64,000 nt of DNA, from contig NZ_FWXT01000001.1 in assembly GCF_900176535.1 (NCBI RefSeq), forward strand, positions 2,852,001 to 2,916,000, read 5' to 3'. Of the stretch, positions 26,111 through 34,065 are shown piece by piece. The DNA comes from Pedobacter africanus. GTDB lineage: Bacteria; Bacteroidota; Bacteroidia; Sphingobacteriales; Sphingobacteriaceae. The position numbers and the translations under genes were made by a program. The notes beneath the pieces were generated by a model. The model worked only from the letters and a program-made list of their open reading frames with translations. It had not been told where the DNA came from and made no database searches. The first letter of the stretch is position 1. Every line of letters starts with the position of its first letter.

Positions 26111-28816
26111 TTATTGATTTCTTTTAATGACGATCAGGAAGCCTTTTTCTCCTTCAAGGTCAATCTCCCTGTCAAGGTTGACTTTGCGTTTCTCCTGAAA
26201 GTCGGTAATTGCAGGAATCTCTGCGGTTATCTGATCCGGATTAAGACCAAGCGCTTTCCAGTTGATATTCAGTTTACATTTTTGCGGCTCTGACGTCCAG
26301 TTGGCTACTGCAATGATTACTTCATCTTTTCCTTTGTATACGGTAGCCTCTGTTTTTTTATTGTCTGTTTTCACCGGAACATCATCGTTCCAGAATCCGA
26401 TCATCTGTTTGCGTTCAATATGGTAGTCGTCCCAGAATTTCCAGATGTGTTCAGGTGTTTTTGCTTTGAACCAGCCGAGTCGGTTGGTGATGCCAAAAAC
26501 CATTCCCCGCCATGGGTTTCCGCCTTTGTTCAGCATTTGCGAGGATAACCCAAAAGGGACACCGCTGACTTCTATCAGCCAGTAATCGGATGACCTGTTG
26601 TAATCCCTGGCTTCGCCTACCCATAAATGATCGATATAAGGCAGCATGTCCATGTAAAGGTTCAGTGATGATGCCCATTTGGCATATTTGTTATAGTGAT
26701 TCCAGGTATGCATGTCAATTTTAGCTCCCGGGCGGTCCCTTTCCAGAATTTTACGGGTTCTCTGCATAGTTTCCCTGTCAAGGGCCAGGTCATCCATATA
26801 AATGCCATCTATGTTTAATTCTTTGCACATCCATTCCAGCCCACCCAAAAAGAAATTGTTCAGCCTGGAATCTGGTCTGGTCAGTACTGCAAGGTCCTGA
26901 CGGCCTTTGTATTTGCCAGAGGTAAACGTGGCTACCCAACCGGGGATAAAATCCTTCTTGAGGTTTTGCCCCAGCCATGGATGTACCCCATTTGGATTTA
27001 CCAGTGTCCTGGTAGCCATACCCGGGCCCGGATAAATGATCTCATCACCCAGGGCACGCATAGTCCATAGTTCAGGTGCATTTACACTGATCTCTCTTGT
27101 GGTATAATAAATCTTTGTTTTAAATCCTTTTGTATGACTGCTGTCTATAAATGCTTTCAGGTCTGGTACGTTGTCATTTGCGAAGGGATAATCGAGGAAG
27201 GGATAAATATCCTTTTTGTGGTGTACGTTAATGATGTTTGCTCCATGTTCCTGAGCAAGCTTAATGGTGTTGCTGGTGGTGTCGATATCTGAATGATAAT
27301 AGCGGTCGTTAAACTGTATGTCCTTATTGATAAGTTTGAAAGGCGTTACCAGGAATTCAGCATCAAACTGGTAGGTCTCTCCCTTTTTCAGGATGCGCTT
27401 TCCGGAATAGGCCTTTATCATTACAATTTTATCCTGTTTGTAAATGTCTACCCCTCCTTTGTTCCCGTTACCCCAGGATTCAGGTTCGTGGAGCGGGCCA
27501 AAAGGGTAATACAGGTTAACAAGCTGGCGTTGGTAGTTTTTTCCTTTAAGTTTTAATTTAAGTCCGCCGTTTACCGCTCCCATCCATACCTCGTCCTGGT
27601 GTTTTTCCTGAACGTCCCATTTCCAGTGCCAGTCGGCCGGACTAAAGCCCCCCTCCTTATCCAGCCCCATCATATAGGTTGCTTTCTCCGGGCGCATGGG
27701 TACCAGTAGCCTGATGTCATCAATTGCGATGTCTTTTGAAGCGGTTACCAGGGCACTATATCCTATAAAACCATCATAATCTGCACGACCTTTAACGGTA
27801 ACAGTAATCTCTCCGCTGGTCAATTTTGTTTCCCAATGGGTAGAGGCAGGGAAATGGTCGTCAAATTTTAGGGCATTTGGTCTGAGTGCGAGTTCTTTTC
27901 CATTCTGTTCAATAATGAACCTGATGGGTGCAGCGATGATCGGCTCGCCCTTTGGCAGGATCAATTCATTATTCTTGTCAAAATAAGTCTGTATATCAAT
28001 CGGCAGGCCTTCGTTCGATAATTGTATGGTCCTGCCCAGAATGGAGATGTGCTTTTGCTCACGCGCTACCTGCTTGAAACCATTCGTGATGCCATCGTCG
28101 AGTGCAACTTTTGTATTCAACCAAGCCAGCCGGGACAGTTTCGTTTCGTCATTATAGCCGTGATTGGCAATGATATTTCCATTTACATTCAAGCTAACCT
28201 CTACAGTTGTTGCGGGTAAGCCCTCGGGTTTAATCTGGATCTGTCCTCTGTATACTCCCTTGTAGTCTTCGGGAATGGATATCCCAAACCATAGCGGTAA
28301 AACATTTTTAGCGCTGAGCTGGAGCGATTTGGAAAATTTTTCCCCTTTAAATGAAATGCCACCGGTATTAAAGCAGGTAACGTCTTTGATCGACTGGCCT
28401 CCGCTTCCGCTCAAAGGAGAGAGGTTCACCTTTATATTATTTAGTGTAAGCGCATCGGTATAAACACCTACCTGAAATACGTAATATTCTCCTGGCTGTG
28501 CAGTGCCTTTAAAAGAATTCATCTCAGCTGCCGAATAACGGGTCCATTTTTCTGGCAGACTGTCCAGCAGTCTGATCGGGTTTTCACGGCTCTCCGGGAA
28601 TGTAAAATATTTTTTATTTGGAAACCTCTTTATGAAAGACTTTACATCTGCTGGTTTTGCGGGTTTAGACATGATTGTCGGGTTCAGTCCGATGTACCCT
28701 GTCAGTTTCGTTTCCCGAATGGCATCTATATCAATTGGGTGCAGGAGCTTGTCTTTGTTTTGCGCGTAAACAAGGCTTGCAATGAGCATCAGCGAAGAGA
28801 ATAGCAATTTTTTCAT
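26111..28816 (-). CDS. Large secreted protein with putative TIM-barrel glycoside hydrolase domain (DUF6067-like)
   Basis: The chosen ATG at 28816 opens a clean signal peptide (MKKLLFSSLMLIASLVYAQ); the upstream frame adds 17 residues. The 901-residue protein has N-terminal beta-sandwich regions and a C-terminal barrel-like part with NIDGIYMDDLALDR, IDMHTWNHYNKYAKWASS and MLPYIDHLWVGEARDYN. Acidic residues such as the DD pair are plausible catalytic groups. It resembles DUF6067/GH123-related proteins, with moderate certainty. It heads the beta-helix/CBM9/methyltransferase operon and is divergent from SusC. Confidence 0.65.
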   Translation of the reverse strand: MKKLLFSSLMLIASLVYAQNKDKLLHPIDIDAIRETKLTGYIGLNPTIMSKPAKPADVKSFIKRFPNKKYFTFPESRENPIRLLDSLPEKWTRYSAAEMNSFKGTAQPGEYYVFQVGVYTDALTLNNIKVNLSPLSGSGGQSIKDVTCFNTGGISFKGEKFSKSLQLSAKNVLPLWFGISIPEDYKGVYRGQIQIKPEGLPATTVEVSLNVNGNIIANHGYNDETKLSRLAWLNTKVALDDGITNGFKQVAREQKHISILGRTIQLSNEGLPIDIQTYFDKNNELILPKGEPIIAAPIRFIIEQNGKELALRPNALKFDDHFPASTHWETKLTSGEITVTVKGRADYDGFIGYSALVTASKDIAIDDIRLLVPMRPEKATYMMGLDKEGGFSPADWHWKWDVQEKHQDEVWMGAVNGGLKLKLKGKNYQRQLVNLYYPFGPLHEPESWGNGNKGGVDIYKQDKIVMIKAYSGKRILKKGETYQFDAEFLVTPFKLINKDIQFNDRYYHSDIDTTSNTIKLAQEHGANIINVHHKKDIYPFLDYPFANDNVPDLKAFIDSSHTKGFKTKIYYTTREISVNAPELWTMRALGDEIIYPGPGMATRTLVNPNGVHPWLGQNLKKDFIPGWVATFTSGKYKGRQDLAVLTRPDSRLNNFFLGGLEWMCKELNIDGIYMDDLALDRETMQRTRKILERDRPGAKIDMHTWNHYNKYAKWASSLNLYMDMLPYIDHLWVGEARDYNRSSDYWLIEVSGVPFGLSSQMLNKGGNPWRGMVFGITNRLGWFKAKTPEHIWKFWDDYHIERKQMIGFWNDDVPVKTDNKKTEATVYKGKDEVIIAVANWTSEPQKCKLNINWKALGLNPDQITAEIPAITDFQEKRKVNLDREIDLEGEKGFLIVIKRNQ

Positions 28817-28943
28817 AATGTTTTGATTGATAAAACAAATGGAACGGTTTATAGTTGGTTGTGGCAATTAAAGCCTTTTCTGATTTAAAATCGCTCGCTG
28901 GCCTGGTGCCAGGATGAGCTGTAAAACAAAAAAAGCTATAGTC

Positions 28944-28951
28944 CAAACATA
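28944..28951 (-). promoter_or_regulatory. -7 element for the divergent hydrolase operon
   Basis: TATGTTTG on the minus strand fits TAnnTTTG, about 128 bases before the hydrolase ATG. Operator copy 2 (28989-29002) lies 37 bases upstream of it, where it could interfere with polymerase binding. The 334-bp gap 28817-29150 otherwise holds the second operator and the SusC promoter. Confidence 0.45.
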
Positions 28952-28988
28952 GTAACAAAAAGTGGTTAATAAAAAATAATTTCAAAAT

Positions 28989-29002
28989 TGTGTTCGCACA
29001 CA
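28989..29002 (+). promoter_or_regulatory. LacI-family operator, copy 2
   Basis: TGTGTTCGCACACA differs by one base from the perfect palindrome at 21009. It overlaps or borders the -33 region of the SusC promoter and also lies just upstream of the divergent hydrolase promoter. Confidence 0.75.
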
Positions 29003-29014
29003 TTAATATTTTAT

Positions 29015-29022
29015 TATGTTTG
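29015..29022 (+). promoter_or_regulatory. -7 element of the SusC/SusD promoter
   Basis: TATGTTTG fits TAnnTTTG. The nearest TTG upstream (28988-28990) is 24 bases away, slightly long. The element lies between operator copies 2 and 3. Confidence 0.5.
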
Positions 29023-29044
29023 TGTAAGCAAGATGGGATAATTC

Positions 29045-29058
29045 TGTGTTCGCACACT
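29045..29058 (+). promoter_or_regulatory. LacI-family operator, copy 3
   Basis: TGTGTTCGCACACT differs from copy 2 only in the last base. It lies just downstream of the expected SusC transcription start. Its centre is 56 bases from the centre of copy 2, so a bound dimer pair would bracket the promoter. Confidence 0.75.
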
Positions 29059-29150
29059 TAGTTTGATTTGGCTTGCTTAACATTGGCTGCGCAATTTAAC
29101 CGTAGCACAGATGACCAGAACCAAATACTTATAAACCTAATTCCTGATGT

Positions 29151-32100
29151 ATGACAAAACTCAAACTACGAAATTGCGGCTTTTTAAACCTGAGAGTTGC
29201 AAAAATGATGCTTGTGGCTGTTTTTACAGTTTTACTGGGCTCTGCCGGTAGAGCTATGGCAGCTGTAACGTTGCATGCGCCTATTACTGTTACCGGTAAG
29301 GTGATGGATGAGAAAGGCGAAACCATTATTGGTGCCAGTATCAAAAGTTCGGCCGGTGGCGGGGCAGTTACGGATGGCAACGGAAATTTCTCCTTGAGCA
29401 CAGAACCTACTGCCACACTTACCGTAAGTTATCTGGGATATGTTTCCCAGGAAATTAAAATAAACGGACGTACTAAGATTAACGTTACCCTGGTTCCTTC
29501 CCCAAATCAATTGAACGATGTGGTGGTTGTAGGTTATGGTACGCAAAAAAGGAAGGATGTGACTGGGGCTATTACTACGATTAAGTTTGATGAAGGTCCC
29601 AAATCATCTATGCCATTTATGAACGTACTGGAAGCCATTCAAGGTACCCCAGGCATCAATGTTGGCCCTTCTACTTCAGCCGGTGCTACACCTAATATAG
29701 TGGTAAGGGGACAGAACTCTATTGCAGGCGGTTCACCTATAATTGTGTTGGATGGGGTTATCTTTAACGGTGAGTTAAATGAAATTAACATGAATGATGT
29801 CGCTACCTACGACATCCTTAAAGATGCGAGTGCCGCTGCTATTTATGGATCGCAGTCGCAAAATGGTGTGGTGCTGATTACAACCAAACGTGGAAAGACA
29901 GATAAGCCGCAGGTGAATTTTGGGACTTACTATGGCATTCAGAACTGGACACGTGTTCCTAAGATGAAATCAGGAGAAAACTTTCTGCAATGGAGAAAAG
30001 ACAATTTATCCATCCGCGGGCAGGACATTAGCGACATCACAAAAGTGCTGTCGCCTTTAGAACTGAAGGCATATAATGAAGGTCATGAATTGGATTGGAT
30101 GGATGAAATTACGCAATATGCTCCTGTTCAAAATTATGAGATCAATGTATCAGGAAGAACAGAAAAGCTGAACTACTATTTTTCTGCTGGTTTTCTGGAC
30201 CAGAAAGGGGTGCTGTATAACGACAAATTTACCAAGCCTAACCTTACACTCAAACTGGAAAATACCATCACAGACTGGTTATCATTTGGTGCAAACGCCT
30301 ATTACTCATCACGAGACTTTTCCGGTTTTTCGCCTAATTTATACATGGCTACTTATATGTCCCCTTTTAGTTATAAATACCTGGAAGGGACAGATGATAA
30401 GATCTTGCAAAGGTACCCTTCTGGCCACACCTCTTTATTTAATCCATTCTGGGGAAATCCGACCAATGCGCTATTCCCAGGAATGTACGATGACGATTTG
30501 AATAAACAGTACAATATAAGGGGAACCGGCTTTGTAAATGTGAAGGTGCCTTTTGTAAAAGGGTTAAGTTACCGCTTTGAAGCAACAGGAAATAAATCAA
30601 CCAGCGAACTGGGCTATTTTCATCATGAGTTTGGTGAGGTAAATACCTTGCTCCCGGCAAATGTGGCCAATCCGCTGCAGTTTTTGTCTACTACAAATGG
30701 TTATCGTTCTACAGAACAGGAAAATTCATGGCTAATCAACAGCTTGTTTTCTTATAACCGCTCTTTTGGTGTACACAATATAGATGCGCTTTTTGGATAT
30801 ACCAGAGATTATTCCTCTACTCAGCTTACAAGATTCAGCGGTGCCGACTTTGCAAAGGCGGGAACTACCGTGCTTGGATATAACGGGCTTCATCTGGCCA
30901 CTACCAAAGATGGCAAAACAGAGCTGGCTGACGTGAAAAACGTGGGCTATTTTGGGAGACTGGCATACAATTACAAACAAAAATACTATGCTACTTTTAC
31001 ATACAGAAAAGATGCGAACTCTGCTTTTGGTGCAGATAATAAATGGGGAACCTTCCCTAGTGCTTCGGTCGCCTGGGCCCTTTCGGAAGAAGATTTTATG
31101 AAGAACAACTCTTTTGTAGATTATCTTAAGCTCAGGGTTTCTTATGGAAAGCTGGGTAGCCAGGCCGGTACTGTTTATCAAACGATTGCCTTTACAAACG
31201 GGAACAATAATACTGTGTTTGGCAATGTTACGACCCCAACCAGTACTCCTGCAAATCTTGCCAATCGTCAGTATAGCTGGGAAACTACCCTGGGCTTCAA
31301 CTTTGGCATCGATTTCCAGTTATTTAACAACAGGCTTTCAGGTAATATTGATGGATATGCGACAAAAACCTATGATCAATTGCTGACCCGGGCGCTTCCT
31401 TTCTTCACCGGTTTCAGCAGCATCAAGGCGAATACCGGTGAAGTGCGAAACAAGGGGATAGAAATTTCTTTAAATTCTGTGAATATAAAGTCTGAAAGTG
31501 GCTTTAACTGGAGTACAGGTGTAAGCTTCTGGTTGAATAGAAACAAGCTGGTAAGTTTATACGGCCTGGATGTAAATAAAGATGGCAAAGAAGATGATGA
31601 CATCGCAAATGGTCTGTTCATAGGAAAATCATTGGGTGCAAATTTTGACTATACAGTAGATGGCATTGTTCAAAATTCTGATACGGAATATATCGCTAAA
31701 TACAGAACAGCAAGCGGCGGACAGTTGTTTTTTCCGGGAGATTTAAAAATCCGTGACCTGAATAATGATGGGGTAATCAATGAAGCAGATAAATCTGTAG
31801 TTGGATATGGAAAAGAGAATTTTAATTTCAATATTTCCAATACATTCAGCTACAAGAATTTTCAATTGTTTTTTAGCATCAATTCTATTGTTGGGGGAGG
31901 TAAAAATAATTTCTTCAGTTCTACCAACTTAAGAGGTCAGTTTACCGGTGCGACCTTACCAACTGTAGGAAACTGGCTTGATCTGCCATACTGGATGCCA
32001 GACAATGAAAACAATAAATACCCAAGGCCAAATTATGCCAATACCTATCAATACGGGTTTTATCAATCCAGAACCTTTGTTCGTTTGCAAACTGCTTCTT

Positions 32101-32321
32101 TAAGCTACAGTTTCCCTAAAACCATTACCGATAAAATAAAAGTAGACAACCTCAAAGTATATGTAAGCGGAACAAACCTGATCACATTAACGGGCTGGAC
32201 GGGATTAGATCCAGCAAATGGGGCGCAGATTGGCGGAAATGGAGGTTCTTCGAATAGCAGTGTCAACCTTTCTAACCCTTTAATGCGCACGGTGTCTTTT
32301 GGACTAAACCTTGGATTTTAA
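29151..32321 (+). CDS. SusC-type TonB-dependent outer-membrane receptor (locus 1)
   Basis: The 1056-residue protein has a signal sequence, a carboxypeptidase-regulatory-like domain (VTGKVMDEKGETIIGASI, residues about 47-120), a plug domain starting VVVGYGTQKRKDVTGAI, and a 22-strand barrel ending in an aromatic residue (GLNLGF). There is no STN domain, so it does not signal through an anti-sigma factor; this fits control by the LacI protein instead. It imports an oligosaccharide with its SusD partner, using TonB energy from the ExbBD-TonB system. The SusD gene follows after 14 bases. Confidence 0.95.
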   Translation: MTKLKLRNCGFLNLRVAKMMLVAVFTVLLGSAGRAMAAVTLHAPITVTGKVMDEKGETIIGASIKSSAGGGAVTDGNGNFSLSTEPTATLTVSYLGYVSQEIKINGRTKINVTLVPSPNQLNDVVVVGYGTQKRKDVTGAITTIKFDEGPKSSMPFMNVLEAIQGTPGINVGPSTSAGATPNIVVRGQNSIAGGSPIIVLDGVIFNGELNEINMNDVATYDILKDASAAAIYGSQSQNGVVLITTKRGKTDKPQVNFGTYYGIQNWTRVPKMKSGENFLQWRKDNLSIRGQDISDITKVLSPLELKAYNEGHELDWMDEITQYAPVQNYEINVSGRTEKLNYYFSAGFLDQKGVLYNDKFTKPNLTLKLENTITDWLSFGANAYYSSRDFSGFSPNLYMATYMSPFSYKYLEGTDDKILQRYPSGHTSLFNPFWGNPTNALFPGMYDDDLNKQYNIRGTGFVNVKVPFVKGLSYRFEATGNKSTSELGYFHHEFGEVNTLLPANVANPLQFLSTTNGYRSTEQENSWLINSLFSYNRSFGVHNIDALFGYTRDYSSTQLTRFSGADFAKAGTTVLGYNGLHLATTKDGKTELADVKNVGYFGRLAYNYKQKYYATFTYRKDANSAFGADNKWGTFPSASVAWALSEEDFMKNNSFVDYLKLRVSYGKLGSQAGTVYQTIAFTNGNNNTVFGNVTTPTSTPANLANRQYSWETTLGFNFGIDFQLFNNRLSGNIDGYATKTYDQLLTRALPFFTGFSSIKANTGEVRNKGIEISLNSVNIKSESGFNWSTGVSFWLNRNKLVSLYGLDVNKDGKEDDDIANGLFIGKSLGANFDYTVDGIVQNSDTEYIAKYRTASGGQLFFPGDLKIRDLNNDGVINEADKSVVGYGKENFNFNISNTFSYKNFQLFFSINSIVGGGKNNFFSSTNLRGQFTGATLPTVGNWLDLPYWMPDNENNKYPRPNYANTYQYGFYQSRTFVRLQTASLSYSFPKTITDKIKVDNLKVYVSGTNLITLTGWTGLDPANGAQIGGNGGSSNSSVNLSNPLMRTVSFGLNLGF

Positions 32322-32335
32322 TAAATACTAGAGCT

Positions 32336-33973
32336 ATGAGATCATACAAAAATATTGCAATGGCAGTAACAGCAGGACTGATGTTATTCAGTTCCTGTAA
32401 AGATGACGCCTTTTTAAATGAAACTTTGAAAGACAGGTTAAATACTGAAACCGCTTATACCAATAAAGCCCAGTTCGATGCCTTAAGTGCCAATATGTAT
32501 CGAAGCATACAGCTGATGTACAATACAGCCGATCTTACCCACGAAGCTTTTATACTGGGATTGGGAACAGATGTGGCTTTTGACCCCAGAGATGATGCCG
32601 CTAAATTTAATAATTGGGGACTAGTTACTTCACGGGAGCCCTTTTCTGAGGACTGGTTTAACCTGCAGTATGCAATCATCAGGGATGCGAATACCCTTAT
32701 TGAAAATGCTTCTAAACCGACTGTGTTATGGGTAAATGACGCACAGAAAAATGAAACGCTCGCTGAAGGTTATTTTTTCCGGGGCTTTGCCTACAGGAAC
32801 CTGGCCAACATGTATGGAGGCGTGCCGATTGTAGATAAACCGGTCGACAATGCAAAGATCGATTTTGTCAGAAACACCCGGGAAGAAGTATGGGCCTTTG
32901 CAAAAAAGGATCTTGAGTTTGCAAGAACAAATCTGCCTTTAACAACAGCAAGTCCGGGCCGGGTGATCCGTGCAGCGGCCGACCACGTTTTAGCGGAAGT
33001 AAGCATTTGTCTTAAAGATTATGATGGCGCTATTGCGGCCGCTACCAGGGTAATCGATGGAACGGATGGTGCATATTCATTAGTCAATGCCCGCTTTGGT
33101 GCCAGAAGTTCCGAAACGGATAAGGACTATTATTACGATTTATTTGTAATGGGGAACCAGAACCGCCAGACGGGAAATAATGAAGGTATTTTTGTGGCAC
33201 AGTTTGAACAAACTTCTACAGGTGCTGCTGTTATCGGGGGTACCCAGTTTGCCGGGCGGCCATTGATTGAAAGGATGATGTGGTGCAACTACTGGGGCTT
33301 GGCCAAGGCTGGTTACAACAACGTTGCGCAGGACAGTACAGGACGTGGTGTTGCTTATTGCCGCCCCACCAATTATACCAATTATACCATCTGGAAAAAT
33401 GCGGGCACCGATATCCGGAACAATGAAACCAACATCAAACGCAAATACTATTTCGCGGCCAACGTGGGTAGCTTTAAAAAAGGCGACATCATCCCTAAAT
33501 CCTTTTTAACCACCCGTGATGATACGATGATCTATGTTTATCCCAACTGGGCGAAGTTTGGCACAGACAAACACATTGCCCAAAAACCTGATAATGGTTA
33601 CGTAAGGGATTTCTATCTGATCCGTTTACCTGAAACCTATTTCCTGAGAGCAGAAGCCTATCTCGGCAAGTCAAGAGCTGACCTTGCAGCGGATGACCTT
33701 AACGTAGTGCGCAGGCGTGCGAAGGCCCCATTAGTTGCCGCAACAGACGTAAATATCGACTACATCCTTGATGAGCGGGCAAGGGAATTGTTTGGAGAGG
33801 AATTCCGGATGATGACACTGACCCGGCTTGGTAAACTCTATGAGCGGACCAAAAAATATGGTTATGAAAGGGCTCAGGAATCAGTTCAGATGTTTAACAA
33901 CCTGATGCCTATACCACAGACTGCAATAGACCGTAACGTAGGGGCCCAAATGCTCAACAATCCAGGCTACTAA
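32336..33973 (+). CDS. SusD/RagB-type surface glycan-binding lipoprotein (locus 1)
   Basis: The 545-residue protein has a lipobox (LFSSC, Cys21) and the SusD helical TPR core, with AEGYFFRGFAYRNLANMYGGVPIVD and the C-terminal RARELFGEEFRMMTLTRLGK. It caps the SusC barrel and delivers the glycan. A strong terminator 25 bases later ends this two-gene unit and separates it from the GH3 operon. Confidence 0.94.
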   Translation: MRSYKNIAMAVTAGLMLFSSCKDDAFLNETLKDRLNTETAYTNKAQFDALSANMYRSIQLMYNTADLTHEAFILGLGTDVAFDPRDDAAKFNNWGLVTSREPFSEDWFNLQYAIIRDANTLIENASKPTVLWVNDAQKNETLAEGYFFRGFAYRNLANMYGGVPIVDKPVDNAKIDFVRNTREEVWAFAKKDLEFARTNLPLTTASPGRVIRAAADHVLAEVSICLKDYDGAIAAATRVIDGTDGAYSLVNARFGARSSETDKDYYYDLFVMGNQNRQTGNNEGIFVAQFEQTSTGAAVIGGTQFAGRPLIERMMWCNYWGLAKAGYNNVAQDSTGRGVAYCRPTNYTNYTIWKNAGTDIRNNETNIKRKYYFAANVGSFKKGDIIPKSFLTTRDDTMIYVYPNWAKFGTDKHIAQKPDNGYVRDFYLIRLPETYFLRAEAYLGKSRADLAADDLNVVRRRAKAPLVAATDVNIDYILDERARELFGEEFRMMTLTRLGKLYERTKKYGYERAQESVQMFNNLMPIPQTAIDRNVGAQMLNNPGY

Positions 33974-33997
33974 ACGCTTTCCATACACACAAACCAA

Positions 33998-34035
33998 AAA
34001 TTGCGCAGGAAGAATTCCTGTGCAATTTATTCTTT
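33998..34035 (+). terminator. Terminator after SusC/SusD of locus 1
   Basis: A 14-bp stem with one G-U pair (33998-34011 and 34015-34028) and a 3-base loop is followed by a T-rich tract. It marks the boundary between the two carbohydrate loci. Confidence 0.85.
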
Positions 34036-34038
34036 TAC

Positions 34039-34050
34039 GCAATCGATTGC
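34039..34050 (+). promoter_or_regulatory. Palindrome GCAATCGATTGC upstream of the GH3 operon
   Basis: A perfect 12-bp palindrome with a central CG lies 15 bases before the GH3 ATG. The form resembles LacI-family operators, but the sequence differs from the TGTGTKCGCACACW sites of locus 1. No TAnnTTTG promoter is visible in the short gap between the terminator and the GH3 gene. Confidence 0.4.
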
Positions 34051-34065
34051 CAGACCAGAAGACAT

